From: Atherix ibis
Lineage: Eukaryota; Arthropoda; Insecta; Diptera; Athericidae
Assembly: GCA_958298945.1 (NCBI GenBank)
Contig: OY282608.1
Coordinates: 22,731,933 to 22,795,932, forward strand
Direction: 5' to 3'
Length of the DNA: 64,000 bases
Shown: positions 43,137 through 57,838 of the stretch, piece by piece
Numbering within the stretch: position 1 is the first letter of the stretch
Layout of the letters: each line of letters opens with the position of its first letter
Made by a program: the position numbers and the translations under genes
The notes under the pieces: model-generated
Told to the model about the DNA's origin: nothing
What the model saw: the letters and a program-made list of their open reading frames with translations, nothing else
Databases searched by the model: none

Positions 43137-44935
43137 CTAACACACAAACAAACAAGCCAACAAGCCAACAAACCAACAAACCAACAAACCAACAAACCAA
43201 CAAACCAACAAGCCAACAAACCAACAAACCAACAAGCCAACAAACCAACAAACAAATAAACCAACAAACCAACAAACCAACAAACCAACAAACCAACAAA
43301 CCAACAAACCAACAAACCAAAAAACCAACAAACCAACAAGCCAACAAGCCAACAAACAAACAAACGAACAAACCAACAAACGAACTAATCAACAACTCAA
43401 CAAACTAAGTAACCAACAAGCCAACAAATCAACAAACCAACAAGCCAACAAGCCAACAAACCAACAAACCAACAAGCCAACAAACCAACAAACCAACAAA
43501 CTAACAAACCAACAAACCAACAAACCAACAAACCAACAAACCAACAAACAAGTAAATCAACAAACCAAAACACCAACAAACCAACAAACCAACAAGCCTA
43601 CAAACCAACAAACCAACAAACCAACAAACCAAGTAACCAACAAGCCAACAAACCAACAAACCAAAAACCGACAAGCCAACAAACCAACAAACCAACAAGC
43701 CAACAAACCAACAAACCAACAAACCAACAAACAAACAAGCCAACAAGCCAACAAACCAACAAACCAACAAACCAACAAGCCAACAAACCAACAAGCCAAC
43801 AAACCAACAAACCAACAAACCAACAAGCCAACAAACCAACAAACCAACAAATTAAGTAACCAAAAAGCTCACAAACTAACAAACCAACAAGCCAACAAGC
43901 CAACAAGCCAACAAACCAACAAACCAACAAACCAACAAACCAACAAACCAACAAACCAACAAACCAACAAACCAACAAGCCAACAAACCAACAAACCAAC
44001 AAACCAACAAACCAAGTAACCAAAAGGCCAACAAACTAACAAACCAACAAGCCAACAAGCCAACAAACCAACAAGCCAACAAACCAACAAACCAACAAAG
44101 CAACAAGCCAACAAGCCAACAAACCAAGTAACCAAAAGGCCAACAAATTAACAAACCAACAAGCCAACAAGCCAACAAACCAACAAGCCAACAAACCAAC
44201 AAACCAACAAACCAACAAACCAACAAACCAACAAACCAACAAACCAACAAACCAACAAACCAACATGCCAACAAACCAACAAACTAAGTAACCAACAAGC
44301 CAACAAACCAACAAACCAACAAACCAACATGCCAACAAACCAACAAACTAAGTAACCAAAAAGCCAACAAGCCAACAAACCAACAAGCCAACAAGCCAAC
44401 AAACCAACAAACCAACAAACCAACAAGCCAACAAACCAACAAGCCAACAAACCAACAAACCAACAAGCCAACAAGCCAACAAACCAACAAACCAACAAAC
44501 CATAAAGCCAACAAACCAATAAACCAACAAGCCAACAAACCAAGAAACCAACAAACCAACAAGCCACCAAGCCAACAAACCAACAAACCAACAAAGCAAC
44601 AAGCCAACAAACCAACAAGCCAACAAACCAACAAACCAACAAACCAAGTAACCAAAAAGCCAGCAAACTAAGAAACCAACAAGCCAACAAGCCAACAAAC
44701 CAACAAACCAACAAAGCAACAAACCAACAAACCAACAAACCAACAAACCAACAAACCAACAAACCAACAAGCCAACAAGCCAACAAACCAACAAACCAAC
44801 AAGCCAACAAGCCAACAAACCAACAAACCAACAAAGCAACAAACTAACAAACCAACAAACCAACAAACCAACAAACCAACAAACCAACAAGCCAACAAGC
44901 CAACAAACCAACAAACTAACAAACCAACAAACAAA
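43137..44935. repeat. CTAACACAC family, unit 2 (1,799 bp)
   Basis: Runs between CTAACACAC markers at 43137 and 44936. CCGACAAGCC lies 531 bp in (43668), AGCTCAC at 43866 and a CATGCC doublet at 44264 and 44328. The CTATCAAACG segment of units 1 and 3 is absent. Confidence 0.82.
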
Positions 44936-47150
44936 CTAACACACAAACAAACAAGCCAACAAGCCAACAAACCAACAAACCAACAAACCAACAAACCAAC
45001 AAACCAAGTAACCAACAAGCCAACAAACCAACAAACCAACAAGCCAACAAACAAATAAACCAACAAACCAACAAACCAACAAACCAACAAACCAACAAAC
45101 CAAAAAACCAACAAACCAACAAGCCAACAAGCCAACAAACCAACAAACTAACAAACCAACAAACGAACTAATCAACAAATCAACAAACTAGGTAACCAAC
45201 AAGCCGACAAACCAACAAACCAACAAGCTAACAAGCCAACAAACCAACAAACCAACAAGCCAACAAACCAACAAACCAACAAACTAACAAACCAACAAAC
45301 CAACAAACCAACAAACCAATACGCCAACAAACCAACAAACAAATAAACCAACAAACCAAAACACCAACAAACCAACAAACCAACAAACCAACAAACCAAC
45401 AAACCAAGTAACCAACAAGCCAACAAACCAACAAACCAAAAACCGACAAGCCAACAAACCAACAAACCAACAAGCCAACAAACCAACAAACCAACAAGCC
45501 AACAAGCCAACAAACCAACAAACTAACAAACCAACATACCAACAAACCAAGTAACCAACAAACCAAAAAACTATCAAACGAACAAAGCAACAATACAACA
45601 AACCAAAAAACCAACAAGCCAACAAACCAACAAACAAATAAACCAACAAACCAACAAACAAATAAACCAACAAACCAACAAACCAACAAACCAACAAACC
45701 AACAAACCAAAAAACCAACAAACCAACAAACTAACAAGCCAACAAGCCAACAAACCAACAAGCCAACAAACCAACAAACCAACAAGGCAACAAACCAACA
45801 AACCAACAAACCAACAAACCAACAAGCCAACAAACCAACAAATAAATAAACAAACAAACCAAAAAACCAACAAACCAACAAACCAACAAACCAACAAACC
45901 AACAAACCAACAAACCAACAAACCAACAAACCCACAAGCCAACAAACCAACAAACCAACAAACCAACAAGCCAACAAACCAACAAACAAATAAACCAACA
46001 AACCAACAAACCAACAAACCAACAAACCAAAAAACCAAAAAACCAACAAACCAACAAGCCAACAAGCCAACAAACCAACAAACTAACAAACCAACAAACG
46101 AACTAATCAACAAACTAACAAACCAACAAACCAACAAACCAACAAACCAACAAGCCAATAAACCAACAAACAAATAAACCAACAATTCAAAAAACCAACA
46201 AACCAACAAACCAACAAACCAACAAACCAAGTAACCAACAAGCCAACAAACCAACAAGCCAACAAACCAACAAACCAACAAGCCAACAAGCCAACAAACC
46301 AACAAACCAACAAACCAACAAGCCAACAAACCAATAAACCAACAAGCCAACAAACCAACAAACCAACAAACCAACAAGCCACCAAGCCAACAAACCAACA
46401 AACCAACAAAGCAACAAGCCAACAAGCCAACAAACCAATTAACCAAAAGGCCAACAAATTAACAAACCAACAAGCCAACAAGCCAACAAACCAACAAGCA
46501 AACAAACCAACAAACCAACAAACCAACAAACCAACAAACCAACAAGCCAACAAACCAACAAACCAACATGCCAACAAACCAACAAACTAAGTAACCAACA
46601 AGCCAACAAACCAACAAACCAACAAACCAACATGCCAACAAACCAACAAACTAAGTAACCAAAAAGCCAACAAGCCAACAAACCAACAAGCCAACAAGCC
46701 AACAAACCAACAAACCAACAAACCAACAAGCCAACAAACCAATAAACATACAAGCCAACAAACCAAGAAACCAACAAACCAACAAGCCACCAAGCCAACA
46801 AACCAACAAACCAACAAAGTAACAAGCCAACAAACCAACAAGCCAACAAACCAACAAACCAACAAACCAACAAACCAAGTAACCAAAAAGTCAGCAAACT
46901 AACAAACCAACAAGCCAACAAGCCAACAAACCAACAAACCAACAAAGCAACAAACCAACAAACCAACAAACCAACAAACCAACAAACCAACAAGCCAACA
47001 AGCCAACAAACCAACAAACCAACAAGCCAACAAGCCAACAAACCAACAAACCAACAAAGCAACAAACCCACAAACCAACAAACCAACAAACCAACAAACC
47101 AACAAGCCAACAAGCCAACAAACCAACAAACTAACAAACCAACAAACAAA
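44936..47150. repeat. CTAACACAC family, unit 3 (2,215 bp)
   Basis: CCGACAAGCC lies 507 bp in (45443). It is followed by the CTATCAAACG segment (45571), AAATAAATAAAC (45840) and AACAATTCAA (near 46194), then a CATGCC doublet at 46567 and 46631. It combines markers that are otherwise split between units 1 and 2, so it may be a recombinant of the two. Confidence 0.8.
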
Positions 47151-49117
47151 CTAACACACAAACAAACAAGCCAACAAGCCAACAAACCAACAAACCAACA
47201 AACCAACAAACCAACAAACCAAGTAACCAACAAGCCAACAAACCAACAAACCAACAAGCCAACAAACCAACAAACAAATAAACCAACAAACCAACAAACC
47301 AACAAACCAACAAACCAGCAAACCAACAAACCAAAAAACCAACAAACCAACAAGCCAACAAGCCAACAAACCAACAAACTAACAAACCAACAAACCAACT
47401 AATCAACAAATCAACAAACTAAGTAACCAACAAGCCAACAAACCAACAAACCAACAAGCCAACAAGCCAACAAACCAACAAACCAACAAGCCAACAAACC
47501 AACAAACCAACAAACTAACAAACCAACAAACCAACAAACCAACAAACCAATAAGCCAACAAACCAACAAACAAATAAACCAACAAACCAAAACACCAACA
47601 AACCAACAAACCAACAAACCAACAAACCAAGTAACCAACAAGCCAACAAACCAACAAACCAAAAACCCACAAGCCAACAAACCAACAAACCAACAAGCCA
47701 ACAAACCAACAAACCAACAAGCCAACAAGCCAACAAACCAACAAACTAACAAACCAACAAACAAATTATCCAACAAACCAACAAGCAAACAAGCCAACAA
47801 ACCAACAAACCAACAAACCAACAAACCAACAAACCAAGTAACCAACAAGCCAACAAACCAACAAACAAACAAGCCAACAAGCCAACAAACCAACAAACCA
47901 AGAAGCCAACAAACCAACAAACCAACAAGCCAACAAACCAACAAGCCAACAAACCAAAAAACCAACAAACCAACAAACCAACAGACCAACAAACCAACAA
48001 TCCAACAAGCCAACAAGCCAACAAACTAACAAACCAACAAACCAACAAGCCAACAAACCAACAAACCAACAAACCAAGTAACCAAAAAGCTCACAAACTA
48101 ACAAGCCAACAAGCCAACAAGCCAACAAGCCAACAAGCCAAAAAACCAACAAACCAACAAACCAACAAACCAACAAACCAACAAACCAACAAGCCAACAA
48201 ACCAACAAACCAACAAACCAAGTAACCAAAAAGCCAACAAACTTACAAACCAACAAGCCAACAAGCCAACAAACCAACAAGCCAACAAACCAGCAAACCA
48301 ACAAAGCAACAAGCCAACAAGCCAACAAACCAAGTAACCAAAAGGCCAACAAACTAACAAACCAACAAGCCAACAAGCCAACAAACCAACAAGCCAACAA
48401 ACCAACAAACCAACAAACCAACAAACCAACAAACCAACAAACCAACAAACCAACAAACCAACATGCCAACAAACCAACAAACTAAGTAACCAACAAGCCA
48501 ACAAACCAACAAACCAACAAACCAACATGCCAACAAACCAACAATTTAAGTAACCAAAAAGCCAACAAACCAACAAACCAACAAGCCAACAAGCCAACAA
48601 ACCAACAAACCAACAAACCAACAAGCCAACAAACCAACAAGCCAACAAACCAACAAACCAAAAAGCCAACAAGCCAACAAACCAACAAACCAACAAACCA
48701 ACAAGCCAACAAACCAATAAACCAACAAGCCAACAAACCAACAAACCAACAAACCAACAAGCCACCAAGCCAACAAACCAACAAACCAACAAAGCAACAA
48801 GCCAACAAACCAACAAGCCAACAAACCAACAAACCAACAAACCAAGTAACCAAAAAGCCAGCAAACTCACAAACCAACAAGCCAACAAGCCAACAAACCA
48901 ACAAACCAACAAAGCAACAAACCAACAAACCAACAAACCAACAAACCAACAAGCCAACAAGCCAACAAACCAACAAACCAACAAACCAACAAACCAACAA
49001 GCCAACAAACCAACAAACCAACAAAGCAACAAACCAACAAACCAACAAACCAACAAACCAACAAACCAACAAGCCAACAAGCCAACAAACCAACAAACTA
49101 ACAAACCAACAAACAAA
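47151..49117. repeat. CTAACACAC family, unit 4 (1,967 bp)
   Basis: The CCGACAAG site is changed to CCCACAAG (near 47667, 516 bp in). AGCTCAC lies at 48088, the CATGCC doublet at 48462 and 48526, and CAATTTAAG at about 48543. The last two thirds match unit 5 at an offset of 1,999 and then 1,983 bp. Confidence 0.83.
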
Positions 49118-51100
49118 CTAACACACAAACAAACAAGCCAACAAGCCAACAAACCAACAAACCAACAAACCAACAAACCAAGTAACCAACAAGCCAACAA
49201 ACCAACAAACCAACAAGCCAACAAACCAACAAACAAATAAACCAACAAACCAACAAACCAACAAACCAACAAACCAACAAACCAAAAAACCAACAAACCA
49301 ACAAGCCAACAAGCCAACAAACCAACAAACTAACAAACCAACAAACGAACTAATCAACAAATCAACAAACTAAGTAACCAACAAGCCAACAAACCAACAA
49401 ACCAACAAGCCAACAAGCCAACAAGCCAACAAACCAACAAACCAACAAGCCAACAAACCAACAAACCAACAAACTAACAAACCAACAAACCAACAAACCA
49501 ACAAACCAATAAGCCAACAAACCAACAAACAAATAAACCAACAAACCAAAACACCAACAAACCAACAAACCAACAAGCCAACAAACCAACAAACCAACAA
49601 ACCAACAAGCCAACAAACCAACAAACCAAAAACCGACAAGCCAACAAACCAACAAACCAACAAGCCAACAAACCAACAAACCAACAAGCCAACAAGCCAA
49701 CAAACCAACAAACTAACAAACCAACAAACAAACTAACCAACAAACCAACAAGCCAACAAGCCAACAAACCAACAAACCAACAAACCAACAAACCAAGTAA
49801 CCAACAAGCCAACAAACCAACAAACAAACAAACCAACAAGCCAACAAACCAACAAACCAAGAAGCCAACAAACCAACAAACCAACAAGCCAACAAACCAA
49901 CAAGCCAACAAACCAAAAAACCAACAAACCAACAAACCAACAAACCAACAAACCAACAATCCAACAAGCCAACAAACCAACAAACCAACAAACCAACAAG
50001 CCAACAAACCAACAAGCCAACAAACTAACAAACCAACAAACCAACAAGCCAACAAACCAACAAACCAACAAACCAAGTAACCAAAAAGCTCACAAACTAA
50101 CAAACCAACAAGCCAACAAGCCAACAAGCCAAAAAACCAACAAACCAACAAACCAACAAACCAACAAACCAACAAACCAACAAGCCAACAAACCAACAAA
50201 CCAACAAACCAACAAACCAACAAACCAACAAACCAAGTAACCAAAAGGCCAACAAACTAACAAACCAACAAGCCAACAAGCCAACAAACCAACAAGCCAA
50301 CAAACCAACAAACCAACAAAGCAACAAGCCAACAAGCCAACAAACCAAGTAACCAAAAGGCCAACAAACTAACAAACCAACAAGCCAACAAGCCAACAAA
50401 CCAACAAGCCAACAAACCAACAAACCAACAAACCAACAAACCAACAAACCAACAAACCAACAAACCAACATGCCAACAAACCAACAAACTAAGTAACCAA
50501 CAAGCCAACAAACCAACAAACCAACAAACCAACAAACCAACAATTTAAGTAACCAAAAAGCCAACAAACCAACAAACCAACAAGCCAACAAGCCAACAAA
50601 CCAACAAACCAACAAACCAACAAGCCAACAAACCAACAAGCCAACAAACCAACAAACCAACAAGCCAACAAGCCAACAAACCAACAAACCAACAAACCAA
50701 CAAGCCAACAAACCAATAAACCAACAAGCCAACAAACCAACAAACCAACAAACCAACAAGCCACCAAGCCAACAAATCAACAAACCAACAAAGCAACAAG
50801 CCAACAAACCAACAAACCAACAAACCAAGTAACCAAAAAGCCAGCAAACTCACAAACCAACAAGCCAACAAGCCAACAAACCAACAAACCAACAAAGCAA
50901 CAAACCAACAAACCAACAAACCAACAAACCAACAAGCCAACAAGCCAACAAACCAACAAACCAACAAACCAACAAGCCAACAAGCCAACAAACCAACAAA
51001 CCAACAAAGCAACAAACCAACAAACCAACAAACCAACAAACCAACAAACCAACAAGCCAACAAGCCAACAAACCAACAAACTAACAAACCAACAAACAAA
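49118..51100. repeat. CTAACACAC family, unit 5 (1,983 bp)
   Basis: CCGACAAGCC lies 515 bp in (49633), AGCTCAC at 50087 and CAATTTAAG near 50542, each 1,999 bp after its partner or before the next copy (51632). The 1,999 value is 250 units minus 1 base, matching the one-base loss at CCGACAAG. Two units fewer in the right part give 1,983. Units 4 and 5 are the closest pair in the family. Confidence 0.85.
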
Positions 51101-51715
51101 CTAACACACAAACAAACAAGCCAACAAGCCAACAAACCAACAAACCAACAAACCAACAAACCAAGTAACCAACAAGCCAACAAACCAACAAACCAACAAG
51201 CCAACAAACCAACAAACAAATAAACCAACAAACCAACAAACCAACAAACCAACAAACCAACAAACCAACAAACCAAAAAACCAACAAACCAACAAGCCAA
51301 CAAGCAAACAAACCAACAAACTAACAAACCAACAAACGAACTAATCAACAAATCAACAAACTAAGTAACCAACAAGCCAACAAACCAACAAACCAACAAG
51401 CCAACAAGCCAACAAACCAACAAACCAACAAGCCAACAAACCAACAAACCAACAAACTAACAAACCAACAAACCAACAAACCAACAAACCAACAAACCAA
51501 TAAGCCAACAAACCAACAAACAAATAAACCAACAAACCAAAACACCAACAAACCAACAAACCAACAAGCCAACAAACCAACAAACCAACAATCCAAGTAA
51601 CCAACAAGCCAACAAAGCAACACACCAAAAACCGACAAGCCAACAAACCAACAAACCAACAAGCCAACAAACCAACAAACCAACAAGCCAACAAGCCAGC
51701 AAACCAACAAACTAA
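51101..51715. repeat. CTAACACAC family, unit 6 (partial)
   Basis: Begins with CTAACACAC (51101) and has CCGACAAGCC 531 bp in (51632). It departs from the family soon after, where AACAAGCCAGCAAACC and then CAAACTAACC appear. Confidence 0.75.
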
Positions 51716-54700
51716 CAAACCAACAAACAAACTAACCAACAAACCAACAAGCCAAAAAGGCCAACAAACCAACAAACCAACAAACCAACAAACCAAGTAA
51801 CCAACAAGCCAACAAACCAACAAACAAAAAAACCAACAAGCCAACAAACCAACAAACCAAGAAGCCAACAAACCAACAAACCAACAAGCCAACAAACCAA
51901 CAAGCCAACAAACCGAAAAACCAACAAACCAACAAACCAACAAACCAACAATCCAACAAGCCAACAAACCAACAAACCAACAAACCCACAAACCAACAAA
52001 CCAAGTAACCAAAAAACCAACAAACTAACAAACCAACAAGCCAACAAACCAACAAGCCAACAAGCCAACAAGCCAACAAACCAACAAACCAACAAAGCAA
52101 CAAACCAACAAACCAACAAACCAACAAACCAACAAACCAACAAGCCAACAAACCAACAAACTAACAAACCAACAAACGAACTAACCAACAAACCAACAAG
52201 CCAACAAGCCAACAAACCAACAAACCAAGAAACCAACAAACCAACAAACCAAGTAACCAAAAAGCCAACAAACTAACAAACCAACAAGCCAACAAACCAA
52301 CAAACCAACAAACCAGCAAGCAAACAAACCAACAAACAAATAAACCAACAAACCAAAAAACCAACAAACCAACAAGCCAACAAGCCAACAAACCAACAAG
52401 CTAACAAACCAACAAACGAACTAACCAACAAACCAACAAGCCAACAAGCCAACAAACCAATAAACCAACAAACCAACAAACTAAGTAACCAACAAGCCAA
52501 CAAACAAACAAACCAACAAGCCAACAAACCAACAAACCAACAAACCAACAAACCAACAAGCCAACAAACCAACAAACAAATAAACCAATAAACCAAAAAA
52601 CCAACAAACCAACAAACCAACAAACCAACAAACCAACAAACCAAGTAACCAACAAACCAACAAACCAAAAAACCAACAAACCAACAAACCAACAAGCCAA
52701 CAAACCAACAAACCAACAAACCAACAAAACAAGTAACCAACAAGCCAACAAACCAAAAACCAACAAGCCAACAAGCCAACAAACCAACAAACCAACAAGC
52801 CAACAAACCAACAAACCAACAAACCAACAAACCAACAAACCAACAAGCCAACAAACCAACAAATCAAGTAACCAAAAAGCCAACAAACTAACAAACCAAC
52901 AAGCCAACAAGCCAACAAGCCAACAAACCAACAAGCCAGCAAACCAACAAACCAACAAGCCAACAAACCAACAAACCAACAAACCAAAAAACCAAGAAAC
53001 CAACAAACCAACAAACCAACAAATCAACAAACCAACAAGCCAACAAGCCGAAAAACCAACAAACTAAGTAACCAACAAGCCAACAAACCAACAAACCAAC
53101 AAACCAACATGCCAACAAACCAACAAGCCAACAAATCAACAAACCAACAAACCAACAAACCAACAAACCAACAAACCAACAAGCCAACAAGCCATAAAAC
53201 CAACAAACCAACAAAGCAACAATCCAACAAGCCAACAAATCAACAAACCAACAAGCCAACAAACCAACAAACCAACAAACCAACAAGCCAACAAACCAAC
53301 AAACCAACAAGCAAACAAACCAACAAACCAACAAACCAACAAGCCAACAAACCAACAAACCAACAAACCAAAAACCCAACAAACCAACAAACCAACAAAC
53401 CAACAAACCAATAAACCAACAAACCAACAAGCCAACAAGCCAACAAACCAACCAACCAACAAGCCAACAAACCAACAAGCCAACAAACCAACAAACCAAC
53501 AAACCAACAAGCCAACAAACCAACAAGCCAAAAAGCCAACAAACCAACAAACCAACAAAGCAACAAACCAAAAAACCAACAAACCAAAAAACCAACAAAC
53601 CAACAAACCATCAAACGAACAAAGCAATAAGCCAACAAGCCAACAAACCAACAAACCAACAAGCCAACAAACCAACAAACCAACAAACCAACAAGCCAAC
53701 AAACCAACAAACCAACAAGCCAACAAACCAACAAACCAACAAACCAACAAACCAACAAGCAAACAAGCCAACAAACCAACAAACCAACAAGCCAACAAAC
53801 CAACGAACCAACAAGCCAATAAACCAACAAACCAACAAACCAACATGCCAACAAACCAACAAACCAACAAGCCAACAAACCAACAAACCAACAAACCAAC
53901 AAACCAACAAGCAAACAAGCCAACAAACCAACAAACCAACAAACCAACATACCAACAAACCAAGTAACCAACAAACCAAAAAACCATCAAACGAACAAAG
54001 CAACAATACAACAAACCAAAAAACCAACAAGCCAACAAACCAACAAACAAATAAACCAACAAACCAACAAACAAATAAACCAACAAACCAACAAACCAAC
54101 AAACCAACAAACCAACAAACCAACAAACCAACAAACCAAAAAACCAACAAACCAACAAACTAACAAGCCAACAAGCCAACAAACCAACAAGCCAACAAAC
54201 CAACAAACCAACAAACCAACAAGGCAACAAACCAACAAACCAACAAGGCAACAAACCAACAAGCCAACAAACCAACAAATAAATAAACAAACAAACCAAA
54301 AAACCAACAAACCAACAAACCAACAAACCAACAAACCAACAAACCAACAAACCCACAAGCCAACAAACCAACAAACCAACAAACCAACAAGCCAACAAAC
54401 CAACAAACAAATAAACCAACAAACCAACAAACCAACAAACCAAAAAACCAAAAAACCAACAAACCAACAAGCCAACAAGCCAACAAACCAACAAACTAAC
54501 AAACCAACAAACGAACTAATCAACAAACCAGCAAACTAAGTAACCAACAAGCCAACAAACCAACAAACCAACAAGCCAACAAGCCCACAAACCAACAAAC
54601 CACCAAGCCAACAAACCAACAAACCAACAAACTAACAAACCAACAAACCAACAAACCAACAAACCAACAAGCCAATAAACCAACAAACAAATAAACCAAC

Positions 54701-55570
54701 AAACCAAAAAACCAACAAACCAACAAACCAACAAGCCAACAAACCAACAAACCAACAAACCAACAAACCAACAAACCAACAAACCAGGTAACCAACAAGC
54801 CAACAAACCAACAAACCAAAAACCGACAAGCCAACAAACCAACAAACCAACAAGCCAACAAACCAACAAACCAACTAACCAACAAGCCAACAAACCAACA
54901 AATAAATAAACCAACAAACCAAAAAACCAACAAACCAACAAACCAACAAACCAACAAACCAACAAACCAACAAACCAACAAACCAAGTAACCAACAAGCC
55001 AACAAACCAACAAACCAACAAGCCAACAAGCCAACAAACCAACAAACCAACAAGCCAACAAACCAACAAACCAACAAGCCTACAAACCAACAAACCAAAA
55101 ACCCCCAAACCAACAAACCAAAAAACCAACAAACCAACAAACCAACAAGCCAACAAACCAACAAACCAACAAACCAACAAACCCAGTAACCAACAAGCCA
55201 ACAAACCAACAAACCAAAAACCAACAAGCCAACAAACCAACAAACCAACAAGCCACCAAACCAACAAACCAAAAAACCAACAAACCAACAAGCCAACAAA
55301 CTAACAAACCAACAAACCAACAAGCCAACAAACCAACAAACCAAGTTACCAAAAAGCCAACAAACTAACAAACCAACAAGCCAACAAGCCAACAAGCCAG
55401 CAAACCAACAAAACAACAAGCCAGCAAACCAACAAACCAACAAGCCAACAAACCAACAAACCAACAAACCAAAAAACCAACAAACCAACAAACCAACAAA
55501 CCAACAAACCAACAAACCAACAAGCCAACAAACCAACAAACCAACAAACCAACAAACCAAGTAACCAAAA
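51716..55570. repeat. Mixed zone with dispersed pieces of other families
   Basis: Basic units with several odd variants and no single period. GCCGAAAAACC at 53047 also occurs in the last family of the window (61914, 63210, 63834). A CCATCAAACG segment with AATACAAC and AAATAAATAAAC (53984 to 54277) matches the segments at 41981 and 45571. The CCGACAAGCC marker is at 54823 and an ACCCCCAAAC slip at 55102. A second stop-free stretch on the + strand (53109-53414) is repeat only. Confidence 0.75.
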
Positions 55571-57838
55571 GACCAACAAACTAACAAACCAACAAGCCAA
55601 CAAGCCAACAAACCAACAAGCCAACCAACCAAGTAACCAAAAAGCCAACAAACTAACAAACCAACAAGCCAACAAGCCAACAAGCCAACAAACCAACAAA
55701 CCAACAAGCCAGCAAACCAACAAACCAACAAACCAACAAACCAACATGCCAACAAACCAACAAACTAAGTAACCAACAAGCCAACAAACCAACAAACCAA
55801 CAAACCAACAAACCAACATGCCAACAAACCAACAAGCCAACAAAGCAACAAACCAACAAACCAACAAACCAACAAACCAACAAACCAACAAGCCAACAAG
55901 CCAACAAACCAACAAACTAACAAACCAACAAACCAACAAGCCAACAAACCAACAAGCCAACAAACCAACAAACCAACAAACCAAGTAACCAAAAAGCCAA
56001 CAAACTAACAATCCAACAAGCCAACAAGCCAACAAACCAACAAACCAACAAAGCAACAAGCCAACAAGCCAACAAATCAATAAAACAAAAAACCAACAAA
56101 CCAACAAACCAACAAACCAACAAACCAACAAACCAACAAGCCAACAAGCCAACAAACCAACAAACCAACAAACCAACAAGCCAACAAACCAACAAGCCAA
56201 CAAACCAACAAACCAACAAACCAACAAGCCAACAAACCAACAAGCCAACAAGCCAACAAACCAACAAACCAACAAAGCAACAAACCAAAAAACCAACAAT
56301 CCAAAAAACCAACAAACCAACAATCCATCAAACGAACAAAGCAACAAGCCAACAAGCCAACAAACCAACAAGCCAACAAACCAACAAACCAACAAACCAA
56401 CAAGCCAACAAGCCAACAAACCAACAAACCAACAAACCAACAAGCCAACAAACCAACAAACCAACAAGCCAACAAACCAACAAACCAAAAACCGACAAGC
56501 CAACAAACCAACAAGCCAACAAACCAACAAGCTAACAAACCAACAAACGAACTAACCAACAAACCAACAAGCCAACAAGCCAACAAACCAACAAACCAAC
56601 AAACCAACAAACCAACAAACTAAGTAACCAACAAGCCAACAAACCAACAAACCAACAAGCCAACAAACCAACAAACCAACAAACCAACTAACCAACAAGC
56701 CAACAAACCAACAAACAAATAAACCAACAAACCAAAAAACCAACAAACCAACAAACCAACAAACCAACAAACCAACAAACCAACAAACCAAGTAACCAAC
56801 AAGCCAACAAACCAACAAACCAACAAACCAACAAGCCAACAAGCCAACAAACCAACAAACCAACAAGCCAACAAACCAACAAACCAACAAGCCTACAAAC
56901 CAACAAACCAAAAACCCCCAAACCAACAAACCAAAAAACCAACAAAGCAACAAACCAACAAACCAACAAACCAACAAACCCACAAGCCAACAAACCAACA
57001 AACCAACAAACCAACAAGCCAACAAACCAACAAACAAATAAACCAACAAACCAACAAACCACAAACCAACAAACCAAAAAACCAAAAAACCAACAAACCA
57101 ACAAGCCAACAAGCCAACAAACCAACAAACTAACAAACCAACAAACGAATAAATCAACAAACCAGCACACTAAGTAACCAACAGGCCAACAAACCAACAA
57201 ACCAACAAGCCAACAAGCCCACAAACCAACAAACCAACAAGCTAACAAACCAACAAACCAACAAACTAACAAACCAACAAACCAACAAACCAACAAACCA
57301 ACAAACCAACAAACCAACAAGCCAATAAACCAACAAACAAATAAACCAACAAACCAAAAAACCAACAAACCAACAAACCAACAAGCCAACAAACCAACAA
57401 ACCAACAAACCAACAAACCAACAAACCAACAAACCAAGTAACCAACAAGCCAACAAACCAACAAACCAAAAACCGACAAGCCAACAAACCAACAAGCCAA
57501 CAAACCAACAAGCTAACAAACCAACAAACGAACTAACCAACAAACGAACAAGCCAACAAGCCAACAAACCAACAAACCAACAAACCAACAAACCAACAAA
57601 CTAAGTAACCAACAAGCCAACAAACCAACAAACCAACAAGCCAACAAGCCAACAAGCCAACAAACCAACAAAACAACAAGCCAGCAAACCAACAAACCAA
57701 CAAGCCAACAAACCAACAAACCAACAAACCAAAAAACCAACAAACCAACAAAAAAACAAACCAACAAACCAACAAACCAACAAACCAACAAGCCAACATA
57801 CCAACAAACCAACAAACCAACAAACCAAGTAACCAAAA
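55571..57838. repeat. 2,260-bp HOR, copy 1
   Basis: Begins at AAAAGACCAAC (its GACC at 55571). Markers are CCATCAAACG 56325, CCGACAAGCC 56492 and 57473, and ACCCCCAAAC (its C-run at 56915). They recur at 57839, 58593, 58752, 59733 and 59167, giving offsets of 2,252-2,268 bp. The two CCGACAAGCC sites are 981 bp apart in both copies. A CATGCC doublet lies at 55745 and 55817 with 72-bp spacing. Confidence 0.87.
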
